Below, piece by piece: positions 11,784-21,835 of a DNA stretch of 64,000 nt; positions within the stretch are counted from its first letter, which is position 1; each line of letters begins with the position of its first letter. A program made the translations under genes and the position numbers. The notes under the pieces were generated by a model. The model was not told the DNA's origin, made no database searches, and saw nothing but the letters and a program-made list of their open reading frames with translations. Origin of the DNA: Cyanophora paradoxa (taxonomy: Eukaryota > Glaucocystophyceae > Cyanophorales > Cyanophoraceae). Where the stretch lies: contig QPMI01000221.1 in the NCBI GenBank assembly GCA_004431415.1, positions 1-64,000 on the forward strand. Reading direction: 5' to 3'.

Positions 11784-13447
11784 CTAGCTGAAGGGGGCAT
11801 ACGGAAGGAGAAAAATGCTGTATCCAGAAGCGCTCGGTACAATGACGGCGCGCTCGTCCGCCGTGAAGCGCACGCCGCGGTGCACGGCGATCGAACCCTC
11901 AGCGCGAAAGGGAACACGAAAGGGCCCCGCCCGCAGCCCTCGAAAAGGCCAGACGACCTCTACCGATGCCATACTACGGCCGTGGGTCGACAGGGGGCGT
12001 TTGTAGAAAGCAAGAACAGAGCGGCTTGGGGTTGTGCACATCACGATAGAGACGGGAATCCCGAGGACTTCGAACAGGTCGTCCCTGACAAGCGTCTCGC
12101 TTACGCTTTGCGTGAGCTCCCATGCATTCGTCTTCGGATTGAAGGGGCGCCACGAAGAGGGACCTGTTGGAAGGCCCACGATGTAAAACGAATTTTGAGA
12201 GACATCGAGATAACCCTCGCGCCCCGGGGCAGACCACGTGGAAGGCAAGTCCGCGAAGATCGGTGTGAGCGTGGCGACGCGATGCCGCACTGGCTCCCAC
12301 ACGAACGAGCTGGTTTGACACACGGCGAGCACGCGGCTCTCCCCCGCAGGGGCCAAAAAGCGAATCGAGATGACATCGCGAAGGGTTGACCGGGGATCCC
12401 GAACCTCGGATGTGCCCGCGCACAGCGTGTAGCGAGCTGCCCACCACCAGTAGACGTGCTTGCGACTGGCGGAATGCACGATCCACGGGCTCTCATCTTT
12501 TGGACCCTGAATGCGGGGCCAGGGCCCGGGAAAGAAAAGTTGCCCGCGACCGCGCGTCACGTTTTCGCGGTCGGGCTCGTAAATTGCAACCGAGTTCGTG
12601 TACTGTAACCAAAGGCGCCCTGAGGGGTCGCGCGCCATATCGACCAGCCAGGCGTGCGAGTTACGAAAAACGGGGGTCCATCGACCGGACTCCAAGTCCA
12701 CGACGTGAATTGTTTCGCTCCCTCCGACGGCCAGGCCGACGTGGTTTTCATCGATGGCAACAATTCGCCGCACTCGCTTTTGAGGTATTATCGTGAGTGC
12801 GCTCGACGTCAGGTCCTTTGTCTCGCTAGGAGGTCCGCCCCGGACGGAATTACCCTGTATCGACCCTCTCGATACAAGGCGACGCGCCCATCCGGCAGCC
12901 CAAACACGATGCCAGGAGCTCCAAATGCAGGAGCCCAGCTCGGAGCCCCTTTAATGGAGGGAGCCGCGTCGCGCTCATGATCGCCGACGCCTTGCAGAAG
13001 AGAAACGATGCGGTACTCATCGGTCTCGTAGCTGTGCACAACGGCCCACTCGCCGGAGGCCGCGAGGATAAGCGAGCCGCTCTCTCCTGGGGACAAGATG
13101 GGCAAGGCGAGAATGGCGGGTCGAGGCGGTCGGAAAAGCAGCCCGAGATCGGCAGGCATAGGGGCGGCCCGCCCCGCCTTGTGAAACACGGGATAGAGGC
13201 ATCGCGTCATCTCTCCCGCGTCGACCGAACCGAATCGCGTCCGGGCGGATAGCCTCTTGGAGCAGATGGAAGCGAGCACGGCTGGGTCGGCCCGCAATAG
13301 TACGGCGATTGCAGAATCGGGTGCGAAAGGAAGGTCAGCGTCCACGTCTTCCGCAAAACCAGACACAGTTTTGCACGAGAGAGTGGATTGCGCATATGCG
13401 TGCCATACGCAAGCCCATGAGGAGCTGCAGGAGGCCGGATAAGGCAT
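11784..13447 (-). CDS. Beta-propeller-like gene with a frameshift
   Basis: Two minus-strand frames belong together. 13,447-12,809 starts with a possible F-box-like segment (LPFAPDSAIAVLLRADPAVL, then ASICSKRLSAR) and continues with propeller-like strands (GSLILAASGEWAVVHSYETD; GIVFGLPDGRVALYREGRYR). 12,840-11,784 continues in another frame with VRRIVAIDENHVGLAVGGSE, IHVVDLESGRW and more repeats ending in SVEVVWPF...FTADERAVIVPSASG. The shift lies around 12,820-12,850 and no GT-AG intron fits, so a one-base indel is likely (assembly error or pseudogene). Repeats of about 40 residues with G-h-h-h and W/Y-ending strands suggest a WD40/kelch-type propeller; I cannot assign a family. The frame extends to 13,804 but its first part covers a repeat core, so the methionine at 13,447 is preferred. 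Confidence 0.6.
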
Positions 13448-13924
13448 ATTAGAGCTTGGAAGTGAGTGGGCATTGCAATTGCAATGGATATCCTGCGCAT
13501 GCAAACGCGAGTCGCGATCGGATTCAAGCACCGTGTCCGTATACGTATTTGCACCCCTCATGATCAGAACGCGTCTCGAACTCCGGATCGGGGTCTTTGA
13601 GCTTGTGCTTGCAATTGCACGTGGGTCCCTTTTGGGATGTGCCATATATGCATCCCACCCATGGCAAGGCCCCCGATTTGAAACGCGGGATCGACCGGAG
13701 CTCGCGATCGGAACGAATTCGGTGGACGTCGACGTAAATGGGAAACAGCGCACTACGGTACCCTCAGGTTCAGTTGCAGGCGGTCTTCTGCTTGGCTTAT
13801 ACAATTAATCATGAATAAATCTAAGGAGGGAAAGGGGGAGAGGTGGGGGTGGGGGCGCTTCAAAATTTCGGGGACACCAGAAATCTAGATCTAGAGCGGC
13901 CGTGGTCTTATATAATTAAGGAGG

Positions 13925-14512
13925 ACTGGACGTCAATGGGAAACGGCGTATCCCCAGGTGCCGAGCTGAGCTTGGCCAGATGGAGAGACGAGGTGGGGGG
14001 TCCTTGAGCGAAGCCTGGACGTAAATGGGAAACGCAGTACCCCCCAAGGGGGCGAGCTGAGCTTGGCCAGAGGAAGAGACGGAGGAGGGGGCCGGGGGCC
14101 TTGAGCGAAGCCTGGACGTAAATGGGAAACGCAGTACCCCCCAGGGGGGCGAGCTGAGCTTGGCCAGAGGAAGAGACGGAGGAAGGGGGACCTTGAGCGA
14201 AGCCTGGACGTAAATGGGAAACGCAGTACCCCCCAGGGGGGGGGGGGCGAGCTGAGCTTGGCCGGAGGGAGAGAGGAGAGAGAGGGGAGGGGGCCTTGAG
14301 CGAAGCCTGGACGTAAATGGGAAACGCAGTACCCCCGAGGGGGCAAGCTGAGCTTGGCCGGAGGGAGAGACGGAGACAGGGGAGGGGCGGCCTTGAGCGA
14401 AGCTACTTTCTACTTTCTAGCTGAGCTTGGCCGGAGGGAGAGAGGAGAGAGAGGGAAGGGGGCCTTGAGCGAAGCCTGGACGTAAATGGGAAACGCAGTA
14501 CCCCCTTCCCCT
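13925..14512 (+). repeat. Direct array of ~95 bp units (plus orientation)
   Basis: Six units share the core ggacgtaaatgggaaacgca followed by gtacccccc. Copies lie near 13,930, 14,018, 14,112, 14,206, 14,305 and 14,477. A conserved second part (gagctgagcttggccagagg, then a purine-rich tract and ccttgagcgaagcct) follows. An isolated copy of the core lies at 13,728. The array points toward the spacer at 14,513-14,760. Confidence 0.85.
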
Positions 14513-14762
14513 CCCATCCACCCTCCATGAGCCAATCCGAGCACATGATCATGATCATCAACGATTATCGCAATAATAATCAATCAAGCAGTAGGAATAT
14601 TATGAGATCGCAGCGTCAGTTTATATCTGCGGTCGATTCTAGATCGGATCCCGTCCCCCGCGCGAGCCTTCTCTCTCTAGATTCAGATGTAGATCTCAAT
14701 CTAAATGGCATCGATGCCATGATAATCATATATATGCAGCTGCAGGCGGCAAGGAGAGCTGG
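14513..14762. repeat. Spacer of the compound repeat, copy 1
   Basis: This AT-richer spacer begins ccctccatgagccaatccga and ends with gcagctgcaggcggcaagga. It is duplicated with changes at 16,300-16,590. Between two oppositely oriented arrays it acts as the centre of a large inverted structure. No gene is seen in it. Confidence 0.7.
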
Positions 14763-15405
14763 GGGTACAGCGTTTCCCATTATCGTCCAGGGCTCCCCTA
14801 TGGCCGGGGTGTCCCGCAGAGAGGAGAGCGGGGGGTACAGCGTTTCCCATTATCGTCCAGGGCTCCCCTATGGCCGGGGTGTCCCGCAGAGAGGAGGGCC
14901 CCGGGGTACAGCGTTTCCCATTATCGTCCAGGGCTCCCCTATGGCCGGGGTGTCCCGCAGAGAGGAGAGCGGGGGGGACAGCATTTCCCATTTACGTCCA
15001 GGGCTCCCCTATGGCCGGGGTGTCCCGCAGAGAGGAGAGCGGGGGGTACAGCGTTTCCCATTATCGTCCAGGGCTCCCCTATGGCCGGGGTGTCCCGCAG
15101 AGAGGAGAGCGGGGGGGTACAGCGTTTCCCATTATCGTCCAGGGCTCCCCTTTGGCCGGGGCCCCCGCAGAAAGGAGAGCTGGGGGTACAGCGTTTCCCA
15201 TTTACGTCCAGGGCTCCCCTATGACCGGTGTGCCCCGCAGAGAGGAGATCTGCGGGGGACAGCGTTTCCCATTATCGTCCAGGGCCCTCGTACACATGCA
15301 CATTGCCGGCCCGGGGTCCCCGCAGATCTAGAGAGGAGATCTTTGGGGTCAGGGGTTACAGCGTTTCCCATTTACGTCCAGGGCTCCTCTTTCGAAGCGT
15401 GCGCG
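14763..15405 (-). repeat. Array of ~70 bp units (minus orientation)
   Basis: Nine units carry the reverse complement of the core found at 13,925-14,512 (gtacagcgtttcccattatc or gtttcccatttacgtcca). They lie near 14,766, 14,834, 14,907, 14,978, 15,047, 15,118, 15,187, 15,259 and 15,358. Each is followed by agggctcccctatggccggg and gtgtcccgcagagaggag. The open frame through the array exists because units are near multiples of three and is not a gene. Confidence 0.85.
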
Positions 15406-15776
15406 TGATCATGAGACTCTGAGATCGCGGCCATCTTTGGGACTCGGAGCTGTAGACCTCGCCAATCGCGAGTCGCGTTGTGCGCGGGCCGCGGCCGGCC
15501 GCGCGCGGGTCCAAAGTCAACTGTGCTGCATTCAATCATAATTTGCATTTACGTATATATACATTTGCGGCCGTGCGGGCCTTGCCAGCACTCTAGATCT
15601 AGATCTAGATATAGATTTATCATCGTATGGCGTATGCGGGCCGGGGGCGCGGCGAGCCGGAGCGCGTGCAGCCAGCAGGGCTTGCGGCGCGCGTCGGCGA
15701 GCTCCGGCCGTGGGCCCGGGGCCGGGGCCCGGGGCTGGCCATGGGCGCGAGGCATGTGCGAGGCGTGAGAGCGGGT

Positions 15777-16165
15777 GCAGCTGCAGGCGGTCTTCTGCTT
15801 GGCTTGATCATGAATAAATCTAGAGGTGGGGGGCGGGGGGAGGGGGAGGGGGGGCGGGGGGGGGGGGGGGGGGGGCAGAGGTAGGGGCGGGGGGGCGCTT
15901 TCAAATTTTCGGGAGCACCAGAAATCTAGATCTAGAGCGGCCTTGAGGGAGGCCTGGACGTAAATGGGAAATAGCGTACCCTCAGATGCAGCTGAAGGCG
16001 GGAAGAAGTTTCGATCTGCTTGGCTTGAATAAATCCTAGAGGGGGGGAGAGGGCAGAGGTAGGGGCGGGGGGGCGCTTTCAAATTTTCGGGAGCTCCAGA
16101 AATCAAGATCTAGAGCGGCCGCGGCCTTGAGGGAGGCCTGGACGTAAATGGGAAACGCTGTAACC
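15777..16165 (+). repeat. Second compound repeat, plus-oriented part
   Basis: Two copies of the core ggacgtaaatgggaaa (15,957 and 16,139) lie here. Each is preceded by a leader of the type ggcggtcttctgcttggctt, aataaatc and a long G-rich run (15,830-15,885 and 16,040-16,075). The same leader stands before the first array near 13,775. The G run at about 15,855-15,875 is one of the longest in the window. Confidence 0.7.
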
Positions 16166-16299
16166 CCTGGCACACGAACTGAGTCTAGCCAGGGAGAAGC
16201 GGGGGGGGGGGAAGGGGGGGAGAGGGGGGCTTTCTTACAATCACCCATATGCACGGCAGCCCGGCGGCCCCCCCTCTCCCCCCCCCCTCGCCCTCACCC

Positions 16300-16770
16300 T
16301 CCATGAGCCAATCCGAGCACACTGACATGATCATGATCATCAACGATTATCGCAATAGTAATGATCAAGCACTAGGAATATTAAAATGAGATCTAAGCGT
16401 CGACGTCGGTCTAGATCTAGATCTAGATCTAAATCTGCGGCTGTCAAGACGACACTAGCTATATAGATCAGATCCCGTCCCCCGCACGCGCCTTCTAGAT
16501 CTCACTCTAGATTTAGATGTCGCTCTCAATCTAAATGGCATCGATGCCATGATCATCATATGCAGCTGCAGGCTGCAAGGAGAGCTGGCCGTGGGATACA
16601 GCGTTTCCCATTTACGTCCAGGGCTCCCCTATGGCCGGGGTGTCCCGCAGAGAGGAGAGCGGGGTATAGCGTTTCCCATTATCGTCCAGGGCTCCCCTAT
16701 GGCCGGGGTCCCTCGCAGAGAGGATGGCTGTGGGGGTACAGCGTTTTCCATTTACGTCCAAGGCTCCCCT
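16300..16770 (-). repeat. Second compound repeat: spacer copy 2 and minus-oriented units
   Basis: 16,300-16,590 repeats the spacer of copy 1 (catgagccaatccgagcac ... atggcatcgatgccatgat). Three minus-oriented cores follow, near 16,600, 16,668 and 16,739, with the same agggctcccctatggccggg filler. A TAGATC microsatellite sits at 16,409-16,432. Confidence 0.7.
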
Positions 16771-16899
16771 TTCCCCTCGCTCTCTTCAGCCAACTGCAGG
16801 CCGACCGCATACCTCCCTCTCGCTCTCTCGACAGCTGGATGGGGGGTCGAGGAGGAGGCCCGAAAAGTCGAAAGATCTAGATCTAGCTAGGCGCCGTTC

Positions 16900-18420
16900 A
16901 ACTCTCGCAGGCGACAATCCCAACACGATCATGTGGTGCGATTACGATCGAGCTGGCAGGGCGCCCACATCGATCGAGCTAGCCTACTAGGCGCCTCCCA
17001 GCCACCGGCCCGGGGGCGGGACAGAAAGAATCCGAGGGGGGCAGATCTAGAGGCGCGCGCACTGCACGGCCGCGAGAGAGAGGAGCTCCGCCACCTCCCC
17101 GCCCGCCCGGGTGCAGAGCTGGACCGCCGTGCGTGTCCCGGTCCGCTGGTGTGCGTCTCCTTTGCCTGCTCCTGCAGCTGAGCGAGGGAGCGACGAGGGG
17201 TCCCCGAGACCGGGGCGCCCGGGCCCGGGCGCGATGGGGGCAGGGCATCGAGAGCTCGAGCGAGCGGTCTCGATCGCGAGAGGGCGCACCGGTACGGCCC
17301 TGCCGAAGAGGCCGCCGTCGGCCCGGACGACGACCGAGGGCTCCGAGCGGGACCGGCCGCGGCGCGCGCGCCTCCGGTCCCGAAACCGTCCCGAGCCGGT
17401 CCAGCTCGGGGCGACGTCGAGCAGGCTGGCATTGGCCACATGCATGGCTGGCGAGACGCGCGCAGTGCGCCTAGCTGTAGCCGTAGGCCAATGGCAAGCT
17501 CAAGGCTAGGCCATGCGCGCGCCCGACGCGCCGCGGCCGCTCGGGCTCCTCGTGCTCGCGATCGAGCCCCCGCCACTCGATTCTTCTCCGTCTGCAGCTG
17601 CAGCTGGATCTGCGCGCCGCGGCGCGCGTTACGTGGCGGCGGGGCCGACGGGGCGCATCGGCGCATGCGCACTAGCACTGCGGCAGCTGCGCATGCAGGC
17701 CCGGGGCAGGAGACGCCCACGTGCGCGTGGGACGAGCTCTGAGATCGACAGCGCGCCCATGGCGATCTCGATTCCACGCGTTCAAGGCCGCACGGCCAGC
17801 GCATCGCCGATCTAGATCTAGATCAAGACGGCTCGAACTCGATGCTGCATGACGGCTTCACTCGCTGCGATGCCGATGCCGATGCCGATGCAATCGAGCC
17901 GATGCATGTGCCGCTCTTCCCCCGCAAGCTCGCTCGACCGCACTGGGGGCGGCCGCCCCGCGCTGTTCTCGCCGGCACGGGGCAAAGGATCCAGACTTGG
18001 AGCGTGCAGTCCGCCAGTGATCGGGCCCTAGATCTCCTTTCCGCACGACTTAAGCGCGGGGCGCGCGGGGCCACGGGGCGGCCTCGAGCGCGAGGTGCGA
18101 CTGTACCCCACTGGCCCGCCCCGCTCTCTTGGATCGGCGGCTCCGACCCACCTCTGCGGTGCGGTACGCTCCTCTCGGATTTGGGCCCCCGTTCCGACCG
18201 GATTCGCAGACCCTGCGCCTTTCCGCAACATTCGATCCGCGAGCTACGAGCACGCGCGATCCACCGTGGCACGCGCGCCATTTGAGAGCCGCGCTGCGAG
18301 CGCGGACGATGGCCTGCCGTCCACCGCAGCCGCCCCCGTGCGCCCCTGCCATCCGATCTGCGACCCGCGGCCATCTCGCACCTTTCTCCCTCGATGGCGT
18401 CGCCCGATCGGCCCTCCACG
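16900..18420. other. GC-rich block without an assignable gene
   Basis: Several frames on both strands stay open for 200-290 codons, but none shows a recognisable domain. The minus-strand piece near 17,445-17,047 (SLLDVAPSWTGSGRFRDR ... AVQLCTRAGGEVAELLSLAA) is the most protein-like. Arginine and proline excess in the other frames is typical of GC-driven spurious frames. It may contain the 3' flank of the recombinase element. Confidence 0.3.
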
Positions 18421-18811
18421 GTGCACGCCGGCTCTTAGAATGGGTCTGGCCGCCTCTGGAAGACGCAGCGACGCCGGGGCTCGCAGGTCGCCGAGCTGGA
18501 GACGGGAATCTCTTCTTCTTGCATCCTCGGTTCGTACGGCGCTAAGCCTCGCCGACCGCGCTCCCCGGGTCGCGCTCGCGTGCTCACCGACCCCTCAGCG
18601 GTGGCGGGGCGGCGTGGGACGCTTCGTTCTCTTCGGGGCGGGCTGGGCGGGGGGCGGCACCCGCGGGATCGGGCGGACGAGGCCGAGCGGGGGCCGATCC
18701 GTCGGCTCCGGCAGCTGCGGCGCGACCGCCGGCTCCATCCCTTTCTCTTCCCTCTTTCCGGCGCGCCCCCGTGTCCGGCGCGCCGTCCGGCCCGGTTCCT
18801 TTTGGCCGCGG

Positions 18812-21760
18812 TCACGGCCCGCGGTTCTTCCGCGGCCTCCCGCGCGCCCGCGGGGCCCCCGAGCCGCCCCGTACGGCGGCCCCCGCACGCGGCGTCGGAG
18901 GAGCGGGGGGCGAGGACGGCCCGCCCCCCAGGCCCAGCAGGTCGGAGATGCGGGCCGGGGGCGTGCGGATGTCGACGGCGCCATTGCGGGCATCGTACCT
19001 CACCGGCGCGAGGGTGCGCACGCCCGTCCACTCGCGCGCGCTGCCCTCTGAGCTCGGCGTCCAGAGCGCCCCGAACCGGCGGAGGACGGCCCAGCGCGAC
19101 TCGTACTCGCCGCTCGGGAGGCGCACCATCTGCACCAGCCGGGCGAACACGGTCCGGGGCAGCGGGTCCGCCGCGTGCGTCGCCACCGCCGCCGCCACCT
19201 GCCCCGGGGGGTACGGGCTCGCGCTGACCCACCTCAGGTGCCACACGGGCCGCGACGGCGGGTCCGCGGGCTGCGCGGCGGGGAGAGCGGGGCGCTCCGG
19301 GCCCGGAGACGCCGCGGGGGAGGCGGCCCGACGCCCCTTGGTCTCCGCCCCGCGTCCCGTCCCCGACGCCCCGCCCCCGCGGCGGGCCCTCGTGCGGCTC
19401 CCGCTGCCGTTGGGGCAGGTCTGCGCGTGCCTTCGGGCCCCCGCCGCCGTCTGAAAGGTCTGGCGTCGGTGAGACGGTGCGCGTGCGCGCGCGCGCGCTC
19501 GCTCCCCCTCGCTCGCTCGCGGAAGGGTGGGGCGGGGCGGGCTCACCCGTCGGCAGGGCTCGCAGTACCGGCCCTCTCCGATTGCGAGGTCGAGCTCCAT
19601 CTGGTCTCCCGGGTCGAGGCGCCGCCGCTGCCACGGGAACCGCTTCGGCTTTCGCGGCCGCTCCTCTTCCTCCTCTTCCTCTTCCTCCTCTTCCTCTTCC
19701 TCTTCCTCCTCTTGCTCCTCCTCCTCCTCCTCCTCTTCCTCTTCCTCCTCTTCTTTGCCGCCCTCTGTCTCGCTCCGGCTCCCGCTCCGGCTCCCGCTCC
19801 CGCTCCCGCTTCCGCTCCGGCTCTCCGGCTCCCCTCCCTTTCCGGGCGGGGTACCGCCTCCCCGCGGGGGACGGGCGGCGGTGCGCGGCGGGACCGACGT
19901 CGGCGTCGCGCCCGTCGACGTCTCGGGAGCGCGGGGCGAGCTCGGAGGCGGCAGAGGGGCGACCGCAAAGGGTACGGCGGTGCGGACGGGTACGGCGGTG
20001 GGGACGGGTACGGCGGCGGGCGCCTCGCCGGGGCCCGGCCCGCCCGGGTCCGGATCGGCGGGGAGGAGGGCCGGCGGCGAGTCGCGGTCGGCGGCCCCCG
20101 TGGACCGCTCCCGCTCGGCGGCGCGGCGGCGCTCGTGCTCCTCGGCCAGGCGCTGGAGGTACGCGACGGCGGCCGTCGCCGTGCGCTGCCGCGCGCTGGC
20201 GTCGTAGTGCGTCGTCGCCGTCTGCGGCGTGTGCGCCAGGAGGCGCGCCACGCCCTCGGTCACCGCCGCCGCCGCGTCCCCCTCGATCAGGTTCACCGCC
20301 GCCTGGTCCCGCACGTGCGTCGTGATGACCGCCCGCATCGTCTTGGCCGTCACAGGCACCCCGGTGTAGCGCACCATCACCTGCGCGCGCGCGCGCGCGG
20401 GCGCGCGGGGCGCCGGCGTCAGCGTCGGCGTCGGGATTCGAGCCCACGCAGTAGGTTCGCTCCCCCTCTTCCCCCCCTCCCCCCCTCCCCCCTCCTCCCC
20501 CCCCCTCCTTCTCCCCCCCCCCCCCCCCCCCCCCCCCTCTTCTCCCGAGCGCACCTTTCTGACAAAGGCCGCCCAGCCGCTCTCGGAGAGGCAGGTGCCG
20601 AGGCTCGAGGCAAAGAGCCAGCCCTGGTCGGGCCCGCCCGGCGGCAGGAGGAGGGCGCGGAACCGCTCGATGTAGACGTCGAGCGGCCCCTGGAGGCAGT
20701 CGGCGATCGGCACGATCATCGCGCCGTGGGACCTGCGCGGCCCGGCCTCGGCGCGGGCGGGAGGGGGAGGGGCAGGGGGGTACGAGGGCGCGGGGGCGCG
20801 CACTTGGCCGTCTTCGAGACGAGCTCGCCGGTCTCCCCGTGGCGCATCTCGAGGAGGCTCAGGTGCCACCGCCCGCCGTCGCGGCGCAGCGTGTGACCGA
20901 TGCGCAGGCGCCGCACGACGCCGACGCGGGCCGGCGTCACCGAGATGAACCCGATGAGCACGGCCTCGCGCAGCAGCCGGGCCTTGTCCAGCTCGAGCGG
21001 CGCCCGCTCGTACGCCGCGAGCGCCTCGACCCGCGCGGACAGCACCGCGTCGAACGAGACCCAGTTCGGTCCGCGCGGCCGCCACCCCCGCTGCTGCTTC
21101 TTCTCCTTTTCGAGCTGCGTCTTCAGGTTCCGGAGGGGGCGCGCGTGGGGACCCTCGGAGGACCCTCCGCCCGGCCCGCCCGACGTACCCCCTCCGCCGC
21201 CGCCGCCGCCGCCGCCGCCAGAGGTGCGGGAGCAGACAAAGGTGTAGGCCTGCATGATGCTCTGCGTGTACCCCGCGAGCGTGCCGGGCGCGAGACGGCG
21301 CTCCTCGCGCAGGTACTGCAGGAAGCGGACGTAGATCTCGACAAAGTCGGCCGCGCCAGCAGGTCCATGGTGAGGGGCCCGACGCGCTCGCGCTCCTTGA
21401 CGTACCCCAGCAGGCGGCCGATCGTCCCCACGTCGTTGACGAGCACCGTGCTGCGCTCCGCCGCGCCCCCTGGCGGTCGGGTTGAGGCCGAGGTGCGCCA
21501 CGCCTGAAACGCCGCCAGCTGGTTCTTCAGCTCCCGTGACATCTCCGCCTCGCGCAGGGCGTACGGCGCCAGGCGCTCCGGCTCCGGCTCGCCCCCCCCG
21601 TCGGCCGCCTCTTCCTCCTCCTCCTCCCCCTCCCCCTCCTCCTTGCCCTCTCCTCCCTCGGGGGCTTCGAGGGGCCCTGCGTCCTCGCCCTCTTCGGCCT
21701 CGGCGGACGATCCCGAGGAGCGGGAAGAGGACGAGGAGAGCGAGGGCGGGGCGGGGGCGA
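18812..21760 (-). CDS. Tyrosine recombinase with acidic tract and C2HC zinc finger
   Basis: An N-terminal core-binding domain (RLLGYVKERERVGPLTMDLL, then ADFVEIYVRFLQYLREERRL after a one-base frame change near 21,360) precedes the catalytic domain. That contains PARVGVVRRLRIGHTL (first catalytic Arg, near 20,925), TAKTMRAVITTHVRDQ (second Arg, near 20,335), LLAHTPQT (His, near 20,230) and ATTHYDASA (nucleophile Tyr, near 20,205). Introns lie at about 20,812-20,735 and 20,557-20,380 (G-rich, ending GCGCGCAG). A long run of Glu residues is encoded at 19,672-19,760. A C-x2-C-x12-H-x3-C finger (CEPCRR...TAAGARRHAQTC) is completed across an intron at about 19,547-19,462. A final domain (VWHLRWVSASPYPPGQVAAA ... 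AREWTGVRTLAPVRYDARNG) ends at 18,812. Upstream, a Ser/Glu-rich linker (21,760-21,560) leads in from the protease module. Family: DNA strand-exchange integrases, as in Crypton-like or Polinton-like elements. The exact clade cannot be set by eye. Confidence 0.8.
20430..20460 (-). other. tRNA 3'-half-like segment inside a recombinase intron
   Basis: On the minus strand the intron contains TGCGTGGGCTCGAATCCCGA. It resembles the T-arm and 3' half of eukaryotic tRNA-Leu-type molecules, with one mismatch from the box B consensus. No D-arm or acceptor stem is near. It may be a tRNA-derived repeat fragment. Confidence 0.25.
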
Positions 21761-21835
21761 GGGCAAGGGCCCGGCGGCGCGGCGGCGGGGCGGAGGAGGA
21801 GGAGGAGGGGGAGGGCCGGGCCGGCGGAGGGCCCC

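Noticed and set aside
13925-15405. Regular repeats with spacers that look CRISPR-like
   Set aside because: Units are 70-95 bp with conserved filler and no unique spacers, in both orientations, and no cas genes are present in a eukaryotic context.
14527-15408. 293-codon plus-strand frame from 14,527
   Set aside because: It runs through the repeat array, and its residues simply repeat the unit.
19175-20896. 573-codon plus-strand frame opposite the recombinase
   Set aside because: It is antisense to the catalytic motifs and consists of Arg/Pro/Leu runs, a shadow of the poly-Glu and GC-rich coding strand.
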